Shown here: piece by piece, positions 19,739-31,920 of the stretch | How positions within the stretch are numbered: the first letter of the stretch is position 1 | Layout of the letters: the number at the start of each line of letters is the position of its first letter | Source of the DNA: Selaginella tamariscina | Lineage: Eukaryota; Streptophyta; Lycopodiopsida; Selaginellales; Selaginellaceae | Assembly: GCA_003024785.1 (NCBI GenBank) | Contig: PUQB01000094.1 | Location: 285,249 to 349,248, forward strand | DNA: 64,000 nucleotides | Reading direction: 5' to 3' | Translations under genes and position numbers: made by a program | Notes under the pieces: generated by a model | Databases searched by the model: none | The model's input: the letters and a program-made list of their open reading frames with translations, nothing else | Told to the model about the DNA's origin: nothing

Positions 19739-20170
19739 TCAACGGTCCCTAAGAACCATAACAGTTACACGACACCCTATGCGGCCCTTTCTCAGGTGGA
19801 TAAGGGCAAACGCCACCTGCTGCAAGAATCTTATTCTTGTGAGCTTGTTTGATCTTCCATTGGGAGGCCTGTGCAATCTGAGTGCTCCAAGAAATTCCTG
19901 TAATGCGTGAGAGGCATAAACTCCAAGCTGCAGTGCATCACTGTGGATGCGAAACGAGACCCGGGAAGATAGGAGGTACAGGGTCGTAAAGGTGAAATCG
20001 TGCATTGAAATCCATGGTGCGTTGCGCATTCTGGAGGGCTGCAAACAAAGCTCAAACAAATGAACCAATCTCAATACTTACTGGAGGAACGGGTTGCATC
20101 GGTATCACGTCTTCCAATAGGTACTCCAGCCTGGTTTTTCCTGTTCCCTGTCTGAAAGGGGCTGGAATTG
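19739..20170 (-). pseudogene. Exon-like coding remnants, Pro-rich, possible 3' end of the DYAD-like gene
   Basis: The minus strand shows an acceptor-like TTTGCAG at about 20040, then a frame reading MDFNARFHLYDPVPPIFP before a stop. An upstream exon-like block (about 20078-20170) ends in CCTCCA and a GTAAGT donor. The blocks lie downstream of the DYAD-domain exons on the same strand, so they may be its last exons. Frames are interrupted. Assignment is inference from position and splice-like signals. Confidence 0.35.
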
Positions 20171-20190
20171 ACATAGCCATACCTAGATGA

Positions 20191-20310
20191 ACCTTAGAGG
20201 CCGCAACAAAGAGAAAGAGAAGCTAGATGAACCTTAGAGGCCGCAACAAAGAGAAAGAGAAGCTAGATGAACCTTAGAGGCCGCAACAAAGAGAAAGAGA
20301 AGCTAGATGA
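20191..20310. repeat. 40-bp perfect tandem repeat, 3 copies
   Basis: Units 20191-20230, 20231-20270 and 20271-20310 are identical (ACCTTAGAGGCCGCAACAAA...). It lies in probable intron or flank between broken exons. Confidence 0.95.
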
Positions 20311-20399
20311 GGAACATTACAATGGGTTTCTATTCTTTTACCGTACCCTATGACCTGGACGTGAAGTTTTCACGATAGAATATATAACTGCTTCTAACA

Positions 20400-21300
20400 G
20401 GCTATGATAACAATTTTTAAATTGATTAGAATATTCCAATGAAGGTGCGTTTTACAATATTAACTTTTCATTGTTTAGGTATTGCATGGTGTCGCCTTCT
20501 AACTCGTGCCAGGCTCTGCTATAGTGAACGTGAAGATTTTGAACTGTAAAGTTTATATTAAATTAATTTGTGTGTGTGTGTGTGTTGTGAGGATATATAT
20601 CTATGTTGTATACATCGAGAGAGACCTTGGCTTTATTGTTAACCTTGCGCTTAAACAAAGTGATAATTAGATACTTTATGTGTGTGCGCGAGAGCGATTA
20701 TATGTAAGAGTACAGCCTGAAGAAGTTTGCTTCAGCATCACATGGCAAACTTATGAGTCTGGAACATAACCAAATCGTTATAACGTTTAAACAATCACTA
20801 TGTACATAGTCACAACACACAACTTCGCTGTTTCATATACACTTCACATGATAGCAATATAGACAGACATATTATACATATACATTACTTTGAGGTTAAG
20901 TATTATATATCACTAAAGATGGTGTGTATTTGTGCGATGGTGCAACACACACACACGTACGTACGTAGATACTACTTGGCTAATCAAACATCATATACAT
21001 CAATAGTATGAATGCGGACAAAATATACAGACATAATGTATGTTTCGTGCAGTCTGTTTCATATAAACCTCATAAAAAAGAATCGAGTACTGTAACGTAT
21101 TATTCTATACAATTTATACAGCTACGTGTATATCGAACGTATTTACATATCTAGAATGTACATATATATAAAGTACAATTAATACTCATATACATGTGAT
21201 TTTATACATGTATGTGTGTATACATATTACAAAACATAGTTAAGGGATTTCAAAATGACTAAACGTACTAAAGTTAGATGATTATCAGTGGCGGGCCAGC
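20400..21300 (-). repeat. Partial copy D1 of the D2/D3 repeat unit
   Basis: The block shares segments with 24160-26220 and, inverted, with 40660-41590. It includes the remnant of a last coding exon (minus strand TGGCACGAGTTAGAAGGCGA), the CTGAAG...TTCAG block and the CATTCATA/GCGGACAAAATATA region. It is interrupted by GT and CA microsatellites. No open gene remains. Confidence 0.6.
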
Positions 21301-21359
21301 CATGCATGCGATCTCCTGATCCAGATTATAGATTTCTGCTGAAAACTTAAACTCATTAG

Positions 21360-21420
21360 ATGCATCTCTTCCTCTCTCTCTCTCACTCACACTCTCTCTC
21401 TCTCTCTCACACCACACACA
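21360..21420. repeat. CT/CA-rich microsatellite cluster
   Basis: CTCTCT and CACACA runs. The predicted frame across it is low-complexity only. A further (GT)9 run is at 21605-21623. Confidence 0.85.
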
Positions 21421-21754
21421 CTTTTACCTTGTTCCATTTTGACGAAGAGCTCATCACATGGGGTGTGCAAATAGCTTCGTGTACCTCTAATGCGGACACA
21501 AGCTTCCACATTTTGCATATCACGTTTACGTTTCCGTATTCAGCTTCTCGTCTCTGTACTCCTGTACAGCAAACTTAATGTTTGAAGTGACATATGTGCA
21601 TATGTGTGTGTGTGTGTGTGTGTAAGAACAGGCCATAAGTTATATGTTCAATAAGATTTCTTACTTACATTACAACCACACACAAAGTGCATACACGCAC
21701 ATATCATATACCCTACGCACGTGATAAATAAGAAAACTTAATAAATTACCTTGA

Positions 21755-23808
21755 CCATGTCGTTAAGTTGGACCTCGCGCTCTGACCCCTTCTATGAAAA
21801 CAGCATTAAGACCGAAACTTCATCTATTGCGTACCTCTTTAGGTCCTCGATCTCTTGCTTAAGGCGTTCCATCTCTGCAATCTCTGCAGAAGTCATTCCA
21901 CTACGGCATGTATAGACGTGGTCAGGAACCTTGTCACCGGGCTTCCATCCAGAACGGGTCTTCTACGCCTGCCGACTTCCTGAGTTCCATCAGGGCAGCG
22001 TCTTCAAGCCAGTACTCCATGCTCCTTCTGAGTTATGCCGCCTAGTGAAACGAACCACATTAGCTAAACAACGTATTGTGTTTGTGTAAGTAAATGTACT
22101 TCGTGCGCGCGTGTGCAGCGTATGTGTGTGCGTGTAATTATACCTTCGAAAACGTTGCCCATCGCCGATGGTTTTGTCCAACATGTGTTTTAGAAAATGA
22201 TCCAGCAGGCCGGTGTCACCAATGTGCTTCCTTGCTTCTGCTCAAAGTACAGTTCTCGAGACGGGCTGGCCTGGCTTCCTGCTTTCTCATGCAGGATCTC
22301 AACGAGCTTCAGTTGAGCATTCGCATATCTGTCCGGAGAATACAAAACAGCTACTATTACTAGAACTGGAATAAGTACAAACATAAACGTGTAGCTGTGT
22401 ATATCATTTCAATATTCTGCTATCGCGGCCTTTGTAAGGTGTAACTGTAAATTACATGTACTGTAAAACTACGGACTACATCAACAAAATGTACGAATGG
22501 GAGAATTACTCCTGTAGACCATCTTCCCTTCATATCGTTGCGAAGCCGAAGAGGAACCGTATCGTTAACATCGCTATCTTCTTCCGGTGGCTCGAGTTTG
22601 CTCACCTTCGTCTCGTTACGAAGCAGAGAGGAACTATGTCGTTCTCATCGCTATCTGGCTCCGGTTAGCTCGAGTTTGCTAATTAACAGCTACAGATCGG
22701 CTTCGTTTCCTGGACTTTCTTCGGACTCCCACTTCCTTGGGCTGCTTGTATCCGCATTGATCATGTGCCCTTTATCGTCTTCGGCCAGCCAGAAGTTGTC
22801 CGAAAGGCCCCGATGGAGAAGCTCGGTACATGATATTTCCCGGACCAACATCCGCTCAGCATCTTCGATGGTTATCAATAGCTCTCGTCCAGCTCCGGCT
22901 TTTCCACTACAGGCCCCTCCCGCTGATCAGTCCCCCAAAGAAGAGAGGTTTCCGCATTCTTCTTGAGAAACTCTCTCAGTGATTCAGCACTAAAAAATCG
23001 TATCTTTACTTGCGAAACCTGGGGAAGGAAAAACAGAGGGTCTGAAAAAGGAAAAGCTTCAGTTCGAGAATCCTTACCTCAACAACTCGGAGGGAAGCCA
23101 ACTGGGATGACGCTAGGCTTTCAGGAATGTGCTCATGGTCTATTTCGTAGACAACTCCAGCTGTCGGATGTTCTGCAGGAAGAGATTCGAATTTGTCTAT
23201 AGAAACGCGATTCGTGATAATACCTGAACAGATTTCTTCCTCGCCTGAGGAAACCTGCTCCTTCTTGGAGTCGCTTACGGAAGATTTCCTCTTGCGCTTC
23301 TTCTGCTCGGTACTCCATGGCAGCTCGTCGAAGTTTGTTCTCGAGCTCGTCCGCTACCTGGCAGAGCTGAAGATATGATACATGCAGAAACTAAGACGAG
23401 AGAAAATCAATATACCTCCGGAAGTCCGAAAAATCTCCGCGGTGCTAATTCCTTGAAAAAGATCAAAAGAAAAGAAGATCAGTACGGATTTCCGACTAAA
23501 AAGCTAAGATGAAATACACATCAATCGATAGAGAATAGAAAAACAGAAAATGGATGAATCCACAAGATTCGGACAAGAAAACGGAGGAAAAAGAAGAAAA
23601 TATGGCATTTTTGACATGAAAAAGAAGGAAATGCGATAAGAAAGCACATGACCGGACAGAAAAATGAGGATTTTGAGGTCGAAAACCGAGAAAGTCTGGA
23701 GATTCCAGATGAACAAAGAAAAAATATGGACATTTTGAGCCGACAAGCAAAGAAATCGAATTCCAGACAAAGAACACAGAAAATGAACATACCTTGGTAA
23801 TCCGACAT
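21755..23808 (-). pseudogene. DYAD/AMEIOTIC1 (SWI1)-type protein gene, broken
   Basis: A multi-exon minus-strand gene. ATG at 23808 opens a 16-nt coding exon (23793-23808) with a GTATGT donor; exons at 23416-23444, 23255-23366, 23078-23172 and from 23018 down follow with AG/GT borders and compatible phases. The core at 21840-22380 reads KHIGDTGLLDHFLKHM, then RHNSEG, MEYWLEDAALMELRKSAG and GWKPGD, followed by a helical EIAEMERLKQEIEDLK. That order is the plant DYAD/AM1 domain, known for meiotic entry and cohesion and shared by MS1/MMD1-type proteins. A CGA-to-TGA-like stop before EARKHIG, a missing base before MEYWLE and a collapsed segment before GWKPGD break it. Recognition of the domain is firm; the subfamily is not. 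Confidence 0.7.
22545..22680 (-). repeat. Imperfect ~70-bp tandem duplication within an exon-like block
   Basis: Two copies share GCGAAGC..GAGGAAC, TCGTTA/CTCATCGCTATCT and GGCTCGAGTTTGCT. The minus-strand product of one copy reads SKLEPPEEDSDVNDTVP; the other copy is frame-broken. Confidence 0.7.
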
Positions 23809-24225
23809 TGGGTCGCTCTTCAATCGATCGATCCTCAGCGAGAAAACAGGCGCTCGATGAAGAACCCTAGGAATTTTTCCCGCATTCTCACCATAGCACA
23901 AGCCGTACGGTACGGCCTAGACATAAATCCAAAACCGGCCACCGTACCACATACGTGAAGCCACCTTTCACGATGGAATATTCCTCCCGATAGTAACAGC
24001 TAACGTCCCATAGAAAAGGTTACCGTAGATATGCGTGAGATCTATAGACTACATCATAGTCGTATCATAGCCTGTTAAAAGAAGTGAAAAATTAAGTTAG
24101 TTTATCGCAGTAAAAAGGAAAATAACGAACTACCTATTACGTTTTCCGTAATAATAATTTCTGAATTGATTAGAATATTCCAGTGAATGTGCGTTTTACA
24201 ATATCAACTTTTTAAGTTTTTACTT

Positions 24226-24726
24226 GTTTAGGTCTTGCATGGTGTCGCCTTCTAACTCGTGCCAGGCTTCTTCCACTTCCTTTACAAACTCTGTAGTGAT
24301 AAAGTTCAAACGTGAGATCTTTAACGGTAAACTTTAATTATTAAATTAATTTTCCTGTGTGTGTATGCGTGTGTGTGTGAGAGAGAGAGAACATTAACGT
24401 CTCTGCATACACATATATACGTAAAGGATGCATGACCACATAAATACACGTGAATATTCTTGTGTGTATGTGTTGAATCTGAATACATATATGCTCTACC
24501 AGGTCTCCATGCATGTTATGTATTTATGTGCATACATATACAAAAGAATATGCATCGTAAAATCATATAATGTGTGTGTTGTATATATGATATTCAGGTC
24601 AGTATTCGATAGCATGCGTACGTTTCAAAATATATATTAGATGAGCACAGACTACGCGATAAACTTGCTATTAGCACGCACGCACAGTGTTTGCAAAAGC
24701 ATATATAATGTACAGATAATAGTTTC

Positions 24727-24759
<33 letters not shown>

Positions 24760-25815
24760 GTGTGTATTTGAATATATGTTAATAAAAGTGTTCTTAGATA
24801 GCACTTGCCTGGAAAGGAGGGATCCAAAGGACATCTCTGCATATATACACACTATAAGTTCAGACACTGTGTACATCCGCACGCACGCGCACACACACAC
24901 ACACACACATGCAGAAACACACGCGCAGGCAAGCAAGCACACACACACAGTAAGGTTATGAATAAGTGTAATTATTTGCTTACGATTATTTGCTCCCTCA
25001 AGGAGGTCTTCGTAGAAGAAACAGGATCCGTATTTGCACCTGAAAATTAACATAAACTCGGATTAGCTTTTTAAAACTCAGTTTTAAAACCTTTATACAC
25101 AGAGGCACACACCAAACAGAAAGTGCCATACATGTGTGTGCATACGTGTAAGAGTGTATATATCTATGTTGTAGACTAACCTTCAGCTGCAGAGTGAAAA
25201 CATAATTGCATTGCCTCTTCATTCACATCTGAAATAATTCACAGAACTTAGGGAGAGAGAGAGAGAGACAGACAGACCTTTAGTCGGAGGTTGTTCAACT
25301 GTTCGCATTGACTCTGAATATGTGCCTGAAGATTTGATTAGTACTTATTAAACCTTGCTTTTACGGTTGACCTTCAAGTGAAAACCAATTCCTATTTAAG
25401 CTCCTACGCAGATTGTAGCTTTCTTCAGAATTCATAATATCCTAACAGAGGAACAAAAACAAACATATGAACAATTATCAATGCAAACAATAAAGATACT
25501 CTATGTGTGTGCGCGCGACCGATTATATGCTTAAGAGTACAGTAAATACGAAGTACTAGCCTGAAGAAGTCTGAAACATGCTTCAGCATCACAGCCAGCA
25601 TGGTAACTTATGACTCTGGAACATAACCAATCGTTATAACGTTTAAACAATCACTACGTATGGTCTGCGCGTGCATGCGCATGAGAGAGAGAGGGAGAGA
25701 GACTCACAGTTCCTGATTTTGTGAAGCTTGCCAGAATTATGCTGGAACCACCGAGGTCCGAGCCCGTGCAAACGACAGCAGCGGAATGTAATGCTCTTCC
25801 TGTTCAGTAACATGG
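24226..25815 (-). pseudogene. Multi-exon gene of unknown function, copy D2 (lacks first exon); faint Rec114/PHS1-like features
   Basis: Minus-strand exon-like blocks with splice borders: about 25710-25812 (RWFQHNSGKLHKIRN, donor GTGAGT); 25555-25610 (AEACFRLLQ); 25278-25326 (HIQSQCEQLNNLRLK); 25185-25233 (VNEEAMQLCFHSAAEG); 24990-25040 (CKYGSCFFYEDLLEG); and a last exon 24230-24297 ending EFVKEVEEAWHELEGD..DLNK and TAA. The coiled-coil-like middle and C-terminal amphipathic helix faintly recall the meiotic Rec114/PHS1 family. That is a guess from shape, not motif identity. No first exon like the one at 39757 is found, so this copy looks truncated. Confidence 0.45.
24736..24760. repeat. (GT)n microsatellite, with (CA)n at 24890-24910
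   Basis: Perfect dinucleotide runs. Predicted short frames over 24594-25053 are mostly products of these runs. Confidence 0.9.
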
Positions 25816-26093
25816 TCACAATGCACAATACACACACACACAGTTTCATATAAACTTGATATATTTTCATGAAATATAGACAGACATATTATACATATAA
25901 ATTTGATCTTACTTTGAGGCTAAGTATAGCAGGAATTATGCCGTATATATCACTAAAGATGGTGAGCGACTATGCGTAGGCATCATTATCTGGTGTATTT
26001 GTGCGCTGGTGCAACACACACACACACGTATGTACGTAGATAGTACTTCTTGATGAACATACGTGTAGATACGTATGTACGTATCTACATCAT

Positions 26094-26164
26094 GTCCGCA
26101 TTCATACTACAAAATAAACGTCAAACATCATATACGACGTTTATTTTGTAGTATGAATGCGGAC
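26094..26164. repeat. Perfect 29-bp inverted repeat, 13-nt loop
   Basis: Arms 26094-26122 and 26136-26164 are exact reverse complements. The loop (AAACATCATATAC) and one arm correspond to single-copy sequence in D1 (about 20985-21030) and D3 (about 40690-40735). A second near-palindrome built on GTAGATACGTA lies just upstream (26065-26090). Confidence 0.95.
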
Positions 26165-27790
26165 AAAATATACGATTCGTCAGAGTACACACACATATGT
26201 ATATTTCGTGCAGTCTGTTTCATATAAACCTCCATAAGCAAAAATCTAGTACTGTAACGTATTAGTACATAGTATAATGTATGCAAACGTGATATTAAAA
26301 ACAAAAGGTGCAGAGGCATACACTTTGTAGTATTTAACTCAACACACCTACATGTGAATCTTATACCGCTACGTCTATGTACGAACGTATTTACATATCT
26401 AAAATGTAGTGTCCACGTAAAGAAAAGACATGAAATGCACGAAATAGCACTCGCTTTCCAACAGAAAAACAAAAACCAATGTGTACATATATACGTACAT
26501 ATTCGTAGTTACATTTCTTATGTATACGTTCGTATGACTAGTAAGTACATGTCAAAAATGATCTAATTCACATTTATCACATTATCATATACAAATTATG
26601 TATATATGTAAATATTAAAGCCAAGTAACTAACTTTGCACACATACATGTTTATGCGCTACATACAGACAGAGACATCCGTACACAGCGTGGTTTTTGTC
26701 TGCATATGTTTCAATAAGTGCGTACAAACACATTTCTTCTACTGATAACATTACATTTTCTATATTTTACCATTGCGTTACAAACACATCTTCTACTGAT
26801 AACATTATATTTCTAAACTCTACCATTGCGTTATGGATAAGCATCGAAGTATGCCAAAAGAATCCAGATGAATGTAGTTGACTACAGTATAGGATGCACG
26901 ATGTACTAATATCGTATATCCAGAGCATACATACATAATTCGTATATATACGAGTAAATATATGGAAAATACGTTCCAAATATACACATCAAAGTTTAAA
27001 AATCCCAAAAAGCCGACAAAATATACGACTTGTGTCTACGTCAGTAGACTACATATGAAAGCACGGATAATGTTCCATAAAAGAAGCAGAGTGTATATGC
27101 GTGTCTAGCGTATATATATGCATAAACATGTATATAATGTAGATATACACATAGATTTATGTAAGTATATATGTATGTATGTACATATGGAAACAAATTA
27201 TCTGTAACTTTACCTATACTCTATATATATACATCAAGAAATTCATGGAAACCACCCGGAACTTCGATTCGTCTGCACTGGGTCATATACATAAACAGCA
27301 CACACATATGCACTCACATATACAGAACAACGTTATATACCCTTAAAAATGAGTATATATATCCAGAGTAAAGAAAGGCCCAAAATGACTCAGAACAATA
27401 TAGCAAAACAGAGAATGACATGGACGCTGCTGGCTTGTGTTTAGATGAAAGGCCGGGTTATATGTGTATACACATAACTATATATACATGGTGTGTTATA
27501 TATCATAATGCATATATATACATATGCATTTTATCAGATATGCCCAAACAATTTATTTGTGTCAGTGGTGTATGTGTATATACAAATACAAAATGTACAT
27601 AAGCAAAGCTAACGGATTTCATCCAAAGTCCTGTATAATATAAATAAAAATGTATATAATGCACACACACACATTTATAAGGTGAGTAACTATTAGACGA
27701 ATGAATTTTTTATTAATAAAGAAAATATACTTTAAATTCAAAAAAATTAAACTATTCTAAAGTGATGTTTATTTTTTGTTTTTTTTATGT

Positions 27791-29209
27791 TTAGGATAAG
27801 GGGATCATAATGATATGAACAGTTACAATTAAATTCCTTCTCCAATAAAATATATAATTATAACATTATGTTAATGTTTTACAAGAAAACTAGAATTGCT
27901 GCTACAAAATCTTCATTTGCCAGCTATAAGAAATACATAATGACCTTCTAACTCCGACAATTGTAAAAGGAAAATGGAGAACTTAACCTTTTGATTAATC
28001 ATTTTATTTAAATTTCTTTAATAACATCTTAAATAATTGTTCCTTAATTGTATAAATTTTATTATTATATTCTCAGTAGCTAAGTAACAAGCTATCTTTA
28101 ATTTCCACTATAAATTAGTTTTTAACCCTTGACACGATATAAACTAAACGTACTATTCTTATTATTACGTTAAGACTTGGGATTATTAAGAGATACAAAG
28201 TGTTATATATTATGAAATGCTAGTAGTCATAAAATATAATAGTAATTAAATAACTAAGTACAGAAAATAATATCATATGATTGATCATTTCATTAATAAC
28301 AAGTGAAAATTAAAATATCACAAACACAATAATAATAAAGATAAAAGAGAAACTCATATATTTAAAAGTATTTGCAACTCGAGAATACTTTGCCAATAGA
28401 ATAAAAAAATTACCATAATCTTTTGACTTGTAACGTTCTCCGGTAATCGATTGGGTATACAATGTCACACACACACACACACACGCGTTGTATAATGTAC
28501 TACCAGGACTTATCTTATTGTCGTGAACAAATCATTCTGAATCATTTGTATTGCTGTAACCTTGGTCTGAGAAATAAGATAATGATCGTGCAGATATCAT
28601 GTATATGTCTCCCTCTCTCTCGCCACACACACGTACACCTATCAATGTCCTATATATACGCACGTGGACGTATCTGTTAATACATAAAATCTGTGTGTCA
28701 TATAGATGGTTATGTCACAACTTTGAACAGAGGATGAGTAAAAACTAGGATCTAACGTTTAGCATAATATCCACTACATTATATTTAAATTATATAAATC
28801 TTTATCGAGGTTCTAACATTTGGACTGATGAAAATTGTTATTTATGAATATTAATAAAAATTTAGCGAGTTCTATGTGCATTATCTTACTAACTAATGTT
28901 AAGCAGCATATTCTAGAAATATCCAAAGCCGTTAAGTATATATTTTAATGTATGAATTTTAAGTTTTAGTTGTTATTAAATCAAATGATTAATCATATAA
29001 CAATTATATTATTCTGTGATTAGTAGATATTATATATACTGTGAAAATCATGGGGAATCCACAGATTCAACATCGATGCTTTATGTGTTTGAATGCAAAC
29101 AAACTATATGTCGATATGTGTTTTGAGGGTTTTCTCTCACACACGTACAGAGTTGCAGCTTAGTTTGACTAAGGACTTCTACGGTCAGTTGTCAGTTCAC
29201 GTTATTTTT
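27791..29209. other. AT-rich stretch without recognisable genes
   Basis: Long A/T-biased DNA with a short (CA)n at about 28465-28484 and no coherent coding frame. I see no RNA gene or element here. Confidence 0.6.
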
Positions 29210-29318
29210 AAAGGGTTAAAATACTCACAGAGAAATTCCTGAATACCTTTTTGAAAACGTATTTTTTAAAGGGTTAAAATACTCACAGAGAATTTCCTGA
29301 ATACCTTTTTGAAAACGT
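29210..29318. repeat. 58-bp tandem duplication
   Basis: AAAGGGTTAAAATACTCACA begins at 29210 and again at 29268. The copies differ at about one base over the shared length. Confidence 0.9.
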
Positions 29319-30324
29319 GAAAGTTCCATTGTATAGTTCCATACACATGGCCATACCATTCCGTATACATGGTCGTACGGTTATGTACAATGTTCCATGT
29401 CATTAGTAGAAAATCCCATCTTTGGCACTAAAAAGATGTTTATGGCTTAAACTTATGTGTTACACAGCTTTATTATGGTGTTGTACATAATTTACATGTC
29501 TTAAAGGTGGAGGATGAAAGACATATGGAAACCTAAATGATTATTCATTAATCAAAATCATATATAATAATAATAATTAATTAATTAATAACAATTGAAT
29601 AACCAAATGTATGCACTCTTCATTATTATGCACATTGTAACTAAAATGATAGTCCCATTTTCTTAATAATTAGTAATTTTAGTTATTTAATTAATATTTT
29701 TTAATATGAAATAATATTCTTTAGAATGTATGTTTAAAGATAGAATATTTCTTAGAACATTTTATTTGTAATTGACCTTTTAATAAATGATAGCATTCAT
29801 GGACCAAAAATTAATAACATTATAAAAGTAAAAGGTATTAAGTTATGTAATATATTATATTTAAGATTGTATGGGCCTAATATAAAAAATTATTAAAGAG
29901 CATAAGAGGTACATTATATAAAATTTATGTTGTTATTAAAATATTAATATTTAAATATAACATTAATTAAAAATTTGTACTAATAATATATATATATATA
30001 TAATATACAAAATCCTATATAGTCAATCTTCCATATCTTTTTATAACTTTATATAGTTAAGTAAATAATTTGGTATTATTATTAAAGAGTTTATTATAAT
30101 TATGAATATTAATATACTATATTTTATAATTTTATAATTACTTTAAATTTCAGAAAACATACTTGTCAACGTAATTCAGTAGGTAACAACAGTCAAGAAG
30201 TGTTAATAAGTTTTTAAAGATCCTTGCAAGAATCAAAGTATGGTTTAGGTTTTTGGTTTCTTTGTCCAATAAAGTATGGGTTTACACTTCTATATCATTA
30301 CTGGCTTCTATGTCATCTACGCTC

Positions 30325-31290
30325 ATTGATGTCATTTCAATCTCCTCTCACCATCTTGTTTTAAAACCAAAAAGGGTGTTGTAATTATATACTTTATGAC
30401 AGCAGGCCCTTTTAACTCTTGAACAACAGTCTTCCAATAGTCAACCACATGCTTATATAGTTTTGAATAATTAATTGCCTTATCAAAAAATTTAACATCA
30501 ATTTTTGAATCCATATTACATATTTTTTTGATCCCATCAATAATAAGTTCTTGTTCCTTAAGTGGGCACTTAATGGAATAAGGTCTGGTTGTCCTTTGGG
30601 AGAAGTGGCTTTTCATCCTCTCCACTTTTGAAGAGCATTAAGCTCTTTTTCAGTAACCACTCTTGCTCTGATCCGTAACTTGTATTGCATAATAGGTATA
30701 TCATTTCTTATAAAGAAAAAGAATTGTAATGGCACAAGGTAACTAATTAAAGAATTGCTCTCCTCTTTGATATACTTTTTTGAAATCTGGCACCTTAGTC
30801 ACAAACAAAGCACAACTTTTTTTGGAGATGCAATTTTCAAAAAAATCCATCATATGTGATAAGGTAAGTGCACTTGTCCTTTTTGTAGAGTTGGAGACCT
30901 TGCTGAAGAATACATTAATATCTTCATGAGTGTGACTAATCATAAGGAAACTAAGCTTGATTGTCTCAAACACACCTTTGACAACAAGCATTGACAAGTA
31001 TGCTAGTAATATCTAGAAAATAAAAGTAAGTATGAGCTTGAGAAACCCTTAACTAAAATGATTTACCTATTTTTGTTCTCGCCTGCACAATTATCCATCT
31101 GTAAAAGCAAATGATGAAGAAGCTTATTTGATGTTGAGGACACATGTACATTATGTGAGCTAGATCCTTCCACTGAATTAGAACTCTTAACAAAACCATC
31201 TATTTTCTGTGGGTCAAGGTTGGCAAGATTAATCCCACTCACAACTCTCTCCAATGAAGAAGAGGTGGCGGGATTAATACCGCCCACAAC
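30325..31290 (-). pseudogene. DUF7869-like (transposase-like) gene remnant, unit E1
   Basis: Two broken minus-strand blocks correspond to the fuller gene at 57890-58760. Block 1 (30743-31110) reads QMDNCAGENKNR, then VKGVFETIKLSFLM and SHTHEDINVFFSKVSNS. Block 2 (30332-30640) covers the following KEQELIIDGIKK and YKHVVDYWKTVVQEL region. D-N-C..ENKN and G/S-HTHEDI are the conserved acidic/His motifs of the DUF7869 family, an RNase H-like domain frequent in plant repetitive genes. The N-terminal half is missing and is replaced by palindrome-rich sequence at 31200-31900. Confidence 0.7.
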
Positions 31291-31920
31291 TCTTTTCGAC
31301 GGGAATAGGTGGTGGGATTAATCCACCAATGTTTCCTCACCTCTAGAATTGGTGGCAGAATTAATCCTACCAATGCTTCCTCGCCTCCTAGAATTGGGGA
31401 CATGATTAATCCCGTCCACATTTAGAAAATAGAAAAGCATTGGCAGGGCTAATTCCCTCCTTAAATGGTGGGTGTGATTACATATTAGCTTGTTATGATG
31501 TGCCATTTGGTGAAACTACTTTTAGGGGTTTAGGATCCATTAAGATTGCACTAGAATTTATTAAGGATTTATCCTGTTTACATATCCTCTTTAATTAAAA
31601 TTTTTAGTTAACCGAGATTCAAAGAGATCTTGATGAAGTGGCAGGATTATCTCGCCAATGCTTCCTTGCCTTCTAAAATAGTGGCGGGATTAATCCCGTC
31701 CATAACTCTTTAAAATTAATTTTCACTAGTCTTTTTCTTTATTATTTCAGAGAGTTATGGACGGCTGCCGCCTTTTCTAAGAGGCGAAGAAGCATTGGTT
31801 GAATTAATCTTGCCACCCTTCTCCGTTTTAGAGAATTGTGGGCGGAATTAATCTCGCTAACCATTTTAAGAGGTGGAAATGAATAGCAGATTAATCCCGT
31901 CACAATTGAGAATTCTTTAA
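31195..31920. repeat. Degenerate palindrome cluster related to GGCGGGATTAATCCCGCC (E1)
   Basis: At least ten decayed copies, such as GGCGGGATTAATACCGCC and GTGGCGGGATTAATCCCG, lie between TTAACCGAG-like borders. Corresponding non-palindromic flank matches 54890-55015 in reverse. Most changes are C-to-T or G-to-A at CpG, consistent with age and methylation. Confidence 0.75.

Larger units (their letters stand above)
24130..27790. repeat. Left arm (D2) of a large dispersed inverted duplication
   Basis: Blocks of 24130-27790 occur reverse-complemented at 39290-41590. They include the shared exon reading WFQHNSGKLH, the CACGAAATAGCACT block, the CAAACAATTTATTTGTGTCAGTGG block (given only in part) and the AT-rich end near 27690-27790. 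The arms differ by deletions and microsatellite growth. The spacer of about 11.5 kb contains unit E1 and family C. Confidence 0.7.

Noticed and set aside
24226..25815. Firm call of a Rec114/PHS1 meiotic gene
   Set aside because: Only the coiled-coil middle and C-terminal helix suggest it; no diagnostic motif could be verified by eye, so it is left as unknown.
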